Below, one piece after another: positions 1 to 7,347 of a stretch of DNA of 64,000 nucleotides (position 1 is the stretch's first letter; every line of letters begins with the position of its first letter). The notes below the pieces were generated by a model, which did not search any database, was not told the DNA's origin, and saw only the letters and a list, made by a program, of their open reading frames with translations. A program made the translations under genes and the position numbers. Location of the stretch: contig NZ_JAPYPC010000004.1 of NCBI RefSeq assembly GCF_029937855.1, positions 124,001 to 188,000 on the forward strand. Direction: 5' to 3'. Source of the stretch: Christiangramia sp. GTDB lineage: Bacteria > Bacteroidota > Bacteroidia > Flavobacteriales > Flavobacteriaceae.

Positions 1-975
1 ATCCCGCTGTGGTCCTGCAAACATTTCATAACCTACCATAAATTTCTTTACAGTTGCTGAACGCAATAACGGCGGATAAAAACTCATATGAAAATGCCAT
101 TCTGGATATTCCTTCCCGTCTGTAGGGCTCTGATGTATTCCTGAAGAATATGGGAACGATGTCTCAAAAAGATTGTCATATTTAACGGTAAGCCTTTTCA
201 GAATTTCAGCAAAGGCTTTTTCTTCGGCTTCGCTCAATTGGCCAATATGCTGAAGATGTCTTTTCGGAACAATCATCGCTTCAAATGGCCAAACCGCCCA
301 ATAAGGGATAAGGGCTACAAAATGCTCATTTTCTTCAAGTATCCTTTCTCCGGCTTCCAGTTCCTGTTTTATATAATCAGATAGCAGGCTTCGTTTATTT
401 TCTTTCCAGTATTCTTTTAATTTTACCGACTTTTTCAAAACTTCGGTAGGCACGGAGGATTGCGACCATATCTGCCCGTGTGGATGCGGATTACTGCATC
501 CCATGATAGCGCCTTTGTTTTCAAAAATCTGGACATAATTAATATCTTCACCAGAACCTAAATCCAGATATTCTTTTTTCCACATCCGGATCACTTTGGT
601 AATATCTTCTTCCTCCATAAGCGGCAGAGTTAGCGAATGATCTGGTGAGAAGCATACCACTTTACAGATACCTTTTTCACTTTCAGCCTTTAAAAGACCA
701 TTTTGAAAATTGATTTCCGGAGTATCCGGAAGCAGTGAAGAGAAATCGTTTACAAATGAATATGGCTCCTTATAATGGGGATTTGTATCTCCGCTAGCAC
801 GGGTATTTCCCGGGCATAAATAGCAGGAGGGATCATAGGTCTCTTTTTTTATAGATTTATTTTCTTCGGTCTTTCCCTGCCAGGGACGCTTGGTTCTGTG
901 TGGTGAGACCAGGATCCATTCTCCTGTTAAAATATTGTAGCGTCTATGTGGCTTATTATTTAGTTCATTATTCAT
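1..975 (-). CDS. galT: Galactose-1-phosphate uridylyltransferase (C-terminus cut by window edge)
   Basis: Second enzyme of the Leloir pathway: it exchanges UMP between UDP-glucose and galactose-1-phosphate in the cytoplasm. 325 residues are visible from ATG at 975. The frame is still open at base 1, ending in a GPQRD segment that is normally about 20 residues before the family C-terminus. The active-site motif NPHPHGQIW is visible (reverse complement near 465-505), as is the N-terminal zinc-site motif CxxC (SCYLCPG). The start lies 3 bases after the galK stop, so the two genes form an operon read leftward. Only the extreme C-terminus is missing. Confidence 0.95.
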   Translation of the reverse strand, partial: MNNELNNKPHRRYNILTGEWILVSPHRTKRPWQGKTEENKSIKKETYDPSCYLCPGNTRASGDTNPHYKEPYSFVNDFSSLLPDTPEINFQNGLLKAESEKGICKVVCFSPDHSLTLPLMEEEDITKVIRMWKKEYLDLGSGEDINYVQIFENKGAIMGCSNPHPHGQIWSQSSVPTEVLKKSVKLKEYWKENKRSLLSDYIKQELEAGERILEENEHFVALIPYWAVWPFEAMIVPKRHLQHIGQLSEAEEKAFAEILKRLTVKYDNLFETSFPYSSGIHQSPTDGKEYPEWHFHMSFYPPLLRSATVKKFMVGYEMFAGPQRD

Positions 976-978
976 TGT

Positions 979-2142
979 CTAAGTTTTGAAGATTTTAGTG
1001 CCTTCATCGGGATGTACACTAATGGCATCCAGCTTTATTTTAAATTTTTTGTAATATGCTGAAGTAACTTCACGAACATATTTATCAATTTTATCCTCTT
1101 CAATAAGATTAATGGTACAGCCTCCAAACCCGCCGCCCATCATTCGAGACCCGTAAATAAATTCATGGTCCCTGGAATAATCAACCAGAAAATCCAGTTC
1201 CGGGCAGCTCACTTCATAATTGTGTTGCAAACCTTCGTGGGAGGCATACATCAATTTTCCGAAGTCTTTAAGGTTTCTGGATTTTAATGTTTTAGCGGCT
1301 TTTAAAACCCTTTCATTTTCTTTTAAAACATACAGGCATCTCTCATACATTTTGCCCTGAAGTTTATTTTTAAATTTTTCCAGCATTTCAAAACTTACAT
1401 CCCTAAGTGATTGTACGTCTGGCTTCTCCTTCTGAATAATAGCAACCGCGGCTTCACATTCTTTCCGCCTGGAATTATAATCACTATCGGCCAGGTTATG
1501 TGACACATTGGTGTTGAGTAGTAGTAATTTGCAGTTTTTAAAATCGGCTTTAATAAATTCAGCTTCCAGACTTCTGCAGTCCAGCATAATTATTTTACCC
1601 TTGATACTCATTACAGAGGAGAATTGATCCATGATGCCACAATTAGAACCTACAAAATCATTTTCAGCTTTCTGGGATAATTTTACAATTTCCACATCTT
1701 TCAAGCCAAGTTCAAAAAGTTCATTTAATCCGCTAGCAATCCCGCATTCTAAAGCTGCGGAAGAACTAATGCCGGCACCCACAGGAAGTTGACTATGTAT
1801 GAGACAGTCAAACCCACTAAGTTCGGCACCCTTATCAAGAAGTTCCTTTACTACTCCTAAAATATAGTCTTCCCAACCCGAGGCTTTTTTTAATTCTTTA
1901 TCTAAATGGAATTCAAAACCTTTTTCAAAAGTTTCACTATAGATACGGCAAAAATTCTCAGTGTGATTCTTCTGGAACTTTAAGATTATTTTTTTATCGA
2001 TGGCCGTGGGCATCACAAACCCATTATTATAGTCGGTATGTTCTCCAATGAGGTTTATACGGCCTGGGGACTCTATGATTACCTCTGGTTTTAAATTTTC
2101 AAAGATGTGTGGCTTGGATCTAAAAGATCTGATATTGGTCAA
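979..2142 (-). CDS. galK: Galactokinase
   Basis: Phosphorylates alpha-galactose at C1 with ATP in the first committed step of the Leloir pathway. The 387 residues match the usual family length. All three GHMP-kinase motifs are present: the galactokinase signature GRINLIGEHTDYN (residues 27-39), the ATP-binding LPVGAGISSSAALE (118-131) and the C-terminal GGGFGGC (336-342). It is the first gene of galK-galT and diverges from a Nudix-type regulator. Its promoter (TATATTTG on the minus strand, 2167-2174) abuts a 17-bp inverted repeat, which suggests repression in the absence of sugar. Confidence 0.97.
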   Translation of the reverse strand: MTNIRSFRSKPHIFENLKPEVIIESPGRINLIGEHTDYNNGFVMPTAIDKKIILKFQKNHTENFCRIYSETFEKGFEFHLDKELKKASGWEDYILGVVKELLDKGAELSGFDCLIHSQLPVGAGISSSAALECGIASGLNELFELGLKDVEIVKLSQKAENDFVGSNCGIMDQFSSVMSIKGKIIMLDCRSLEAEFIKADFKNCKLLLLNTNVSHNLADSDYNSRRKECEAAVAIIQKEKPDVQSLRDVSFEMLEKFKNKLQGKMYERCLYVLKENERVLKAAKTLKSRNLKDFGKLMYASHEGLQHNYEVSCPELDFLVDYSRDHEFIYGSRMMGGGFGGCTINLIEEDKIDKYVREVTSAYYKKFKIKLDAISVHPDEGTKIFKT

Positions 2143-2166
2143 AACAAATTATTTTAGGATAACATT

Positions 2167-2174
2167 CAAATATA
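2167..2174 (-). promoter_or_regulatory. Predicted -7 promoter element of galK-galT
   Basis: On the minus strand this reads TATATTTG, an exact match to the Bacteroidetes -7 consensus TAnnTTTG. It lies 25 bases upstream of the galK ATG. The inverted repeat at 2178-2194 begins 4 bases upstream, within the -7/-33 spacer, so a bound protein would block RNA polymerase. No clear -33 TTTG was seen. Confidence 0.6.
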
Positions 2175-2177
2175 ATA

Positions 2178-2194
2178 AATGTAAAATATACATT
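2178..2194. promoter_or_regulatory. Operator-like inverted repeat between galK and the Nudix regulator
   Basis: AATGTA-aaata-TACATT, with 6-bp arms and a 5-bp spacer. A second copy (ACTGTA-atatg-TACATT) lies at 2988-3004 on the other side of the regulator gene. The 19 bases spanning the two sites agree at 15 positions. One site before galKT and one before the downstream sugar genes is what a local regulator's binding sites should look like. Assignment to the Nudix regulator is inferred from position. Confidence 0.65.
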
Positions 2195-2252
2195 CATTTT
2201 TTATTTCAATAAAATTTCAGATTATCTATCTTTATCAAAATTTACATCGAAT

Positions 2253-2957
2253 ATGAGCCAAAATACCAGTGATCTCTATCAAGTCAAAGAAAAGATGTAT
2301 GTGGCAACAGACTGTATTATTTTCGGATTTCAAGATGGAAAATTAAAATTATTAGTTTTTAGAAGGAAGCTAGCGCCGTTAGAAGGTGAGTGGTCTTTAA
2401 TAGGAAGTTTTGTTAGGTTAGACGAAGATCTGGAGATAGCAGGACAAAGGGTATTGAGAGAGGCTACAGGCCTGGAAAATGTTTTTATGCAACAATTGAA
2501 GAGCTATGGTAAAAAGGATCGTGATCCCGGCTATCGTTGTATCTCAGTAGCTCAGTATGCGTTAATAAGAATTGACCAGTATGATGAAAAATTAGTAGAA
2601 GAACATGGGGCTAAATGGTATGAAATAGATCATTTACCCTTATTAATTTTGGACCATAATGAAATGGTTCATGACGCATTATTACAGCTTAAACATAATG
2701 CCAGGTACAAACCTATTGGATTTGAGTTGTTACCAGAGAAATTTACCATTCCGCAATTACAGAGTCTTTATGAAGCTATTTATCAGCGGGAGCTCGATGC
2801 CAGAAATTTTAGAAAAAAGGTACTGTCTTTAAATGTTCTTGAAAAGCTGGATGAAAAAGATAAGACTGGTAGTAAAAGAGGGGCTTTTTTGTATAAATTC
2901 AATTACGAAAATTATCAGAAACTTTTAAAGTCAGGTTATATTTTTGAAATAGCATAG
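2253..2957 (+). CDS. Nudix-domain transcriptional regulator (NrtR/AraR-like)
   Basis: 234 residues: an N-terminal Nudix fold (about 10-140) and a C-terminal winged-helix region (about 150-234, FTIPQLQSLYEAIYQRELDA). The Nudix box is degenerate: where a hydrolase has REUxEExGU, this protein has RVLREATGL, losing two of the catalytic acids. This is typical of Nudix proteins that have become effector-sensing DNA-binding regulators in Bacteroidetes (AraR-type sugar regulators). It diverges from galKT and is followed by sugar genes, with matching inverted repeats on both sides, so galactose or a related sugar is the likely effector (inference). Enzymatic hydrolase activity is unlikely. Confidence 0.85.
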   Translation: MSQNTSDLYQVKEKMYVATDCIIFGFQDGKLKLLVFRRKLAPLEGEWSLIGSFVRLDEDLEIAGQRVLREATGLENVFMQQLKSYGKKDRDPGYRCISVAQYALIRIDQYDEKLVEEHGAKWYEIDHLPLLILDHNEMVHDALLQLKHNARYKPIGFELLPEKFTIPQLQSLYEAIYQRELDARNFRKKVLSLNVLEKLDEKDKTGSKRGAFLYKFNYENYQKLLKSGYIFEIA

Positions 2958-2987
2958 TTCAGCCTGATATTTTTTTTCTGATTAATA

Positions 2988-3004
2988 ACTGTAATATGTA
3001 CATT
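2988..3004. promoter_or_regulatory. Second operator-like inverted repeat downstream of the Nudix regulator
   Basis: ACTGTA-atatg-TACATT, ending 29 bases before the ATG at 3034. Same arms and spacing as the site at 2178-2194. Its right half (TACATTTA, 2999-3006) also resembles a -7 promoter element, so binding would again occlude the promoter. Confidence 0.6.
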
Positions 3005-3033
3005 TATTGTTATTTTTAAGAAATTTATTAATT

Positions 3034-3933
3034 ATGGCTGATAAACTAAATCGACGAATTATGCTTAAAAATCTGGGCCTGGGGGCGGGAATTTTAAGTA
3101 TTAGCAGCTTTTCCGGAGTGATCGCTTCAGAATTAAGCACCTCGCAAACATCTTCCGAACATTCTTCCCTTTCCGGAAAAATAAAGCATTCCGTGTGCCG
3201 GTGGTGCTATCAGGATATTCCCTTAGATAGATTTGCTAAAGCCTGTGCTAAAATGGGTATTGTGGCCATAGATCTTTTAAAGCCTTCAGAATGGGAAACC
3301 GTTGAAAAAGAAGGCCTGGTTTGTTCTATGGCGACTGATGATTTTGCCAGTATCACAGAAGGTTTTAACGATCCTTCAAACCATCAAAAACTACAGGAGC
3401 AGTATAAAGGACTTATTAAAAAAGCTTCAGAGCATAAGATTAAAAATGTTATTTGCTTTTCCGGGAACCGAAATGGGATGGATGAAGAAACCGGAATTAA
3501 AAATTGTGTTTCTGGCTTAAGTCCGCTTTTGGATTATGCTGAAAAGCACCAGGTGAATCTCGTCATGGAACTGCTTAATAGCAAGGTAGATCATCCAGAT
3601 TATATGTGCGATCATACAGCATGGGGTGTAAAGCTGGCAGAATCACTAAATAAATCTAATTTTAAACTTCTCTACGACATATACCATATGCAAATTATGG
3701 AAGGTGACGTAATAAGGACGATTCGTGAAAACCACCAATTTATTAACCATTATCACACCGGCGGCGTTCCCGGCCGGCACGAAATTAACGATTCCCAGGA
3801 GTTAAATTATCCTGCTATTATACAAGCCATTTATGATACAGGATTCAATGGCTATGTAGCCCAGGAATTTATTCCTACCTATGAAGATAAGCTGGCTGCC
3901 TTAAAAGAGGGAATTGAGATCTGTGATATTTAA
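3034..3933 (+). CDS. Exported TIM-barrel sugar isomerase-like protein (hydroxypyruvate isomerase family)
   Basis: 299 residues from ATG 3034. A TTG at 3007 in the same frame is rejected because it would lie against the operator-like site. The N-terminus has a twin-arginine-like export signal (DKLNRRIMLKNLGLGAGILS) followed by an AP-endonuclease-2-type TIM barrel (about 50-299). Hydroxypyruvate/xylose isomerase-like metal-site segments are visible: VMELLNS, LLYDIYHMQIMEGD, HYHTGGVPGRHEI and VAQEF. The substrate is unknown. It is followed by a secreted GH5-like hydrolase, so it probably acts on a sugar in the periplasm within the Nudix-controlled set. Confidence 0.8.
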   Translation: MADKLNRRIMLKNLGLGAGILSISSFSGVIASELSTSQTSSEHSSLSGKIKHSVCRWCYQDIPLDRFAKACAKMGIVAIDLLKPSEWETVEKEGLVCSMATDDFASITEGFNDPSNHQKLQEQYKGLIKKASEHKIKNVICFSGNRNGMDEETGIKNCVSGLSPLLDYAEKHQVNLVMELLNSKVDHPDYMCDHTAWGVKLAESLNKSNFKLLYDIYHMQIMEGDVIRTIRENHQFINHYHTGGVPGRHEINDSQELNYPAIIQAIYDTGFNGYVAQEFIPTYEDKLAALKEGIEICDI

Positions 3934-3951
3934 TTTTTTTAAAAATATTTA

Positions 3952-6537
3952 ATGATGAATTACCTAAAATTCAATTTTAGACTGATTTTTATTGCCTTTA
4001 CTTTTCTTTCCTCCGGAATGATCGCCCAAAATAATTCCAAGTCTGATGTTTATGTAGATAAAGAAGGGGTAATGCGATGGGGGGGATCCAATGAGGAAGT
4101 TCATGGTTTCGGGGTGAATTATTCTGCGCCTTTTGCCCATGCGTACAGATCTGCTGAGAAGAAAGGATTGGATATCAAAGCGGAAATAGATAAAGATATT
4201 TATCATTTCACCCGATTGGGTTTCGACCTTTACCGACTTCATGTTTGGGATACCGAGATTAGTGATGAAAAAGGAAATCTTATTGAAAATGAGCATTTAG
4301 AAACTTTTGATTATTTGCTTAGTGAATTAAAGAAACGAAACATCAATTTTGTGATCACTCCCATTGCTTACTGGGGAAATGGCTGGCCGGAACCTGATGA
4401 AGACACCCCGGGATTTTCTAATAAATATGGGAAAGAAGGAAGTTTAACCCATCCTCAAGCGATCAAAGCGCAGCAGAATTACTTATCACAATTTCTGGAT
4501 CATGTGAATCCATATACCGGGATTGCCTATAAAAATGAACCAAATTTAATCGCTTTTGAGGTTAGCAATGAACCACACCACCGGGGGACTCCTCAGGAAG
4601 TAAAAAGCTTTATCAATAAGATGGTTTCAGCAATGCGAAAAACGGGTACTGAAAAGCCAATTTTCTATAATGTGAGTCATAGTGTGCAACTGGCAGAGAC
4701 TTATTTTACTTCTAATATCCAGGGAGGAACTTTTCAATGGTATCCCACGGGTTTAGGATTTCAGAAGGAACTGGAAGGAAATCTTCTGCCGAATGTTAAT
4801 GATTATAATATCCCTTTTAACGAGGTTATTGAAGCAAATAATAAGGCTAAACTCGTGTATGAATTTGATGCGGCAGATGTGAACAAGTCTTATATGTATC
4901 CTGCCATGGCAGGGAGTTTCCGGGAAGCCGGAATCCAAATAGCTACCCATTTTGCTTATGATCCCACATTTTTGGCCTATGCAAATACCGAGTATAATAC
5001 ACATTATATGAACCTTAATTATACTCCGCATAAAGCTTTAGCACTCATGATTGCTTCAAAAGTATTTCATGAAGTGCCTATGAATAGTGATTTGGGAACT
5101 TATCCTGAAAACCTCGAGTTTGGTGATTTTAAGATCAGCTATAAGGGGGATATCGCTAGTTATAATTCAGGAGCGTCTTTTATTTATACAAATACCAACG
5201 ATATTGCTCCCAGAAATCTATCTGAATTAAAGCAAATTGCGGGACATGGGAATTCCAGACTCATAAAATATAATGGCAAGGGAGCTTATTTTCTCGATAA
5301 ACTGGAAGATGGTGTATGGAGACTGGAAGTAATGCCAGATCCTATTCTTATCCAAAATCCCTTCGGAAGCAATAGTCTGGATAAAACAGTTTCGGTAATT
5401 AGTTGGAAGGAGAATATCATGGAACTAAAACTAAATGATCTGGGAGAAGATTTTCAAATTTCAGGTTTGAATCAGGGTAATGATTTGAAGATGACTGCTG
5501 AAGGGAAAACTTTTAAAATTCCTCCCGGAACCTATATGGTGAAATCTGCAGGTAAAGATTTTAATATTTCTGAAGCTGAGAATCTTTTAAATTTTCCTTT
5601 TAATGGATTTGAAGCCAGGGAAAGTACAGTAGATAAAACCTATTTAATTCATGAGCCCGTTCAGGTCTCAACAACTACTGAAGATCTTAATATTGAAGCT
5701 ACCATAGTTTCAAATAAAGAGATTAAAAAAGTAGAGGCATGGTTTCAGAATGGTAATGTTTATGAATCTACAGAATTAAAGCCGACCAATAATTACGATT
5801 TTACGGCTAAAGTTCCTGAGAAACTTCTCAAAAACGGTTTTCTAAAATATCGAATCATTGTTTCCACAGCCGAAGATACTATTACGTTCCCCGGTAGAGC
5901 AAAGGGCAATCCTTCAGATTGGGATTTTCATTTAGAGGCTACCTATCAAACCAGAATTTTAAAGAAAGATGCTCCAATTTCGCTTTTTAATGCTGCTACA
6001 GATTCAGAAAATATGGTCATTGGCTGGTCTCCGGAAAATAACCTGGTTCCGTTGAATGAAAATGAAGCTGAATTCCAGGTGAAGATTGATAGTTTATTTA
6101 AAGAGGATGTCGAGAATACCAATGCAAAACCAGTTTACGATTATTCATTTAGATATAATTTTCAGAAAAAAACAGCTAACCGGGATCTTTCAGGAAAAGA
6201 TAAACTGATTTTTACCGGCAGGGCTCTCGGGGACGATCAGGAAAAATTGATGATCGCTTTGGTGATGAATAACGGAGCATCATTTGGAAAAATAATTGAA
6301 CTGAATAATGAAGTTGAGGAGATCGAGATCAAACTGGAAGATCTAAAACCAGTAAAGACGGTAACACTTCCAAGACCTTACCCAGGCTTTTTACCTTATT
6401 ATTTTGATCATTCTTATACCGGTGATTTAAAGATGGAAGATATAGAAAGCATTCAGTTTTCTATTGGACCTGGCATTGAAAATGAGAATCTCCAAAAACC
6501 TCATTCAGTTGGAATTCGAAGTATAAGATTGGAGTAA
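3952..6537 (+). CDS. Secreted GH5-like glycoside hydrolase (mannanase-like) with C-terminal accessory region
   Basis: 861 residues with a Sec signal peptide (about 1-26, ending GMIAQ). The N-terminal (beta/alpha)8 barrel (about 40-400) belongs to the GH5/clan A group. The acid/base candidate is E207 in FEVSNEPHH and the nucleophile candidate E304 in LVYEFDAAD. Residues about 550-861 look like beta-rich accessory or carbohydrate-binding modules; I do not recognise them. It starts 18 bases after the preceding gene, so the two are probably co-transcribed. The layout fits a beta-mannan or galactomannan-type substrate beside galactose catabolism, but substrate is inference. The start could equally be the next codon (3955). 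Confidence 0.82.
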   Translation: MMNYLKFNFRLIFIAFTFLSSGMIAQNNSKSDVYVDKEGVMRWGGSNEEVHGFGVNYSAPFAHAYRSAEKKGLDIKAEIDKDIYHFTRLGFDLYRLHVWDTEISDEKGNLIENEHLETFDYLLSELKKRNINFVITPIAYWGNGWPEPDEDTPGFSNKYGKEGSLTHPQAIKAQQNYLSQFLDHVNPYTGIAYKNEPNLIAFEVSNEPHHRGTPQEVKSFINKMVSAMRKTGTEKPIFYNVSHSVQLAETYFTSNIQGGTFQWYPTGLGFQKELEGNLLPNVNDYNIPFNEVIEANNKAKLVYEFDAADVNKSYMYPAMAGSFREAGIQIATHFAYDPTFLAYANTEYNTHYMNLNYTPHKALALMIASKVFHEVPMNSDLGTYPENLEFGDFKISYKGDIASYNSGASFIYTNTNDIAPRNLSELKQIAGHGNSRLIKYNGKGAYFLDKLEDGVWRLEVMPDPILIQNPFGSNSLDKTVSVISWKENIMELKLNDLGEDFQISGLNQGNDLKMTAEGKTFKIPPGTYMVKSAGKDFNISEAENLLNFPFNGFEARESTVDKTYLIHEPVQVSTTTEDLNIEATIVSNKEIKKVEAWFQNGNVYESTELKPTNNYDFTAKVPEKLLKNGFLKYRIIVSTAEDTITFPGRAKGNPSDWDFHLEATYQTRILKKDAPISLFNAATDSENMVIGWSPENNLVPLNENEAEFQVKIDSLFKEDVENTNAKPVYDYSFRYNFQKKTANRDLSGKDKLIFTGRALGDDQEKLMIALVMNNGASFGKIIELNNEVEEIEIKLEDLKPVKTVTLPRPYPGFLPYYFDHSYTGDLKMEDIESIQFSIGPGIENENLQKPHSVGIRSIRLE

Positions 6538-6679
6538 TATCAGTTATCAATAAATTATTATCAATAAAGATTTCTCACTTCGCTGCGCTACGTATCGAAA
6601 TGACAAAGTTGGAATGTCATTTGGAGGGACGAAGTAATTTAAATGATTTCTTATTTCACTTAAATAAACTTTCTTATTG

Positions 6680-7286
6680 TCATATCGACCAAAGGGAGAG
6701 ATCTCTTTTAAGTTAGTATTATTTAAAAGATTTCTCACTCCGTTGTGCTTTGTATCGAAAATGATCTTTGGAAGCCAATTGTTATTAGGAGTATTATGCA
6801 CTTGGATGTGGGTGTCACTGCGAGCGAAACGCAGTGTAGCGCGGCAGTCCCATATTTGCTATATCTTGTCCTAAGTTTGCTTCACTCCGATATCACTCCG
6901 CTCGCAAAGACATGTTTTTATATGTTTGAGCTAATAAAAGTCATCTCGACCAAAGGGAGAGATCTCTTTAAGTTGGTATTATTTAAAAGATTTCTCACTC
7001 CGTTGTGCTTCGTATCGAAAATGATCTTTGGAAGCCAATTGTTATTAGGAGTATTATGCACTTGGATGTGGGTGTCACTGCGAGCGAAACGCAGTGTAGC
7101 GCGGCAGTCCCATATTTGCTATATCTTGTCCTAAGTTTGCTTCACTCCGATATCACTCCGCTCGCAAAGACATGTTTTTATATGTTTGAGCTAATAAAAG
7201 TCATCTCGACCAAAGGGAGAGATCTCTTTAAGTTGGTATTTTTTAAAAGATTTCTCACTCCGTTACGTTGCGTATCGGAATGACAA
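6680..7286. repeat. Tandem array of a 260/261-bp unit, two full copies plus a partial third
   Basis: Copy 1 spans 6680-6940 (261 bp), copy 2 spans 6941-7200 (260 bp), and a partial copy 3 covers about 7201-7286. Each begins 'tca(t)(a/c)tcgaccaaagggagagatctc'. Copies 1 and 2 differ at about four places, including a one-base indel, all in the first 90 bases; the remainder is identical. Each unit contains a shorter hairpin-like element ('cactgcgagcgaaacgcagtg...ctccgctcgcaaagac') related to repeats in the arginine operon spacers. The near identity implies recent duplication. Confidence 0.9.
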
Positions 7287-7300
7287 GTTTCTTAGTAACA

Positions 7301-7330
7301 AAAAAGGCTTCCAAAATGGGAAGCCTTTTT
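7301..7330. terminator. Bidirectional intrinsic terminator after nrdJ
   Basis: GGCTTCC (7306-7312) pairs with GGAAGCC (7319-7325). The stem is flanked by five A and five T, so it works in both directions. It lies 18 bases beyond the nrdJ stop on the minus strand. Confidence 0.85.
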
Positions 7331-7347
7331 ACAATTAACACAGAATA

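Larger units (their letters stand above)
6538..7347. repeat. Gene-free spacer of dispersed and tandem repeats
   Basis: No gene is supported in these 810 bases. The spacer holds an isolated repeat arm (about 6566-6640, 'gatttctcacttcgctgcg...tatcgaaatgac'), a tandem array at 6680-7286, and a terminator at 7301-7330. Short open frames inside (65-129 codons) are duplicated with the repeat and have no protein-like character. Confidence 0.8.

Noticed and set aside
2253-2957. Active Nudix hydrolase
   Set aside because: The Nudix box lacks two of the catalytic acids and a winged-helix domain is present, pointing to a regulator.
3007-3033. Upstream TTG start for the TIM-barrel gene
   Set aside because: It lies 3 bases after the operator-like repeat, and it places nine extra residues before a well-formed twin-arginine signal. 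ATG 3034 is preferred.
6677-7283. Overlapping 65-129-codon open frames in the repeat array
   Set aside because: They are identical because the DNA is duplicated, have low-quality composition and no homology; treated as repeats, not genes.
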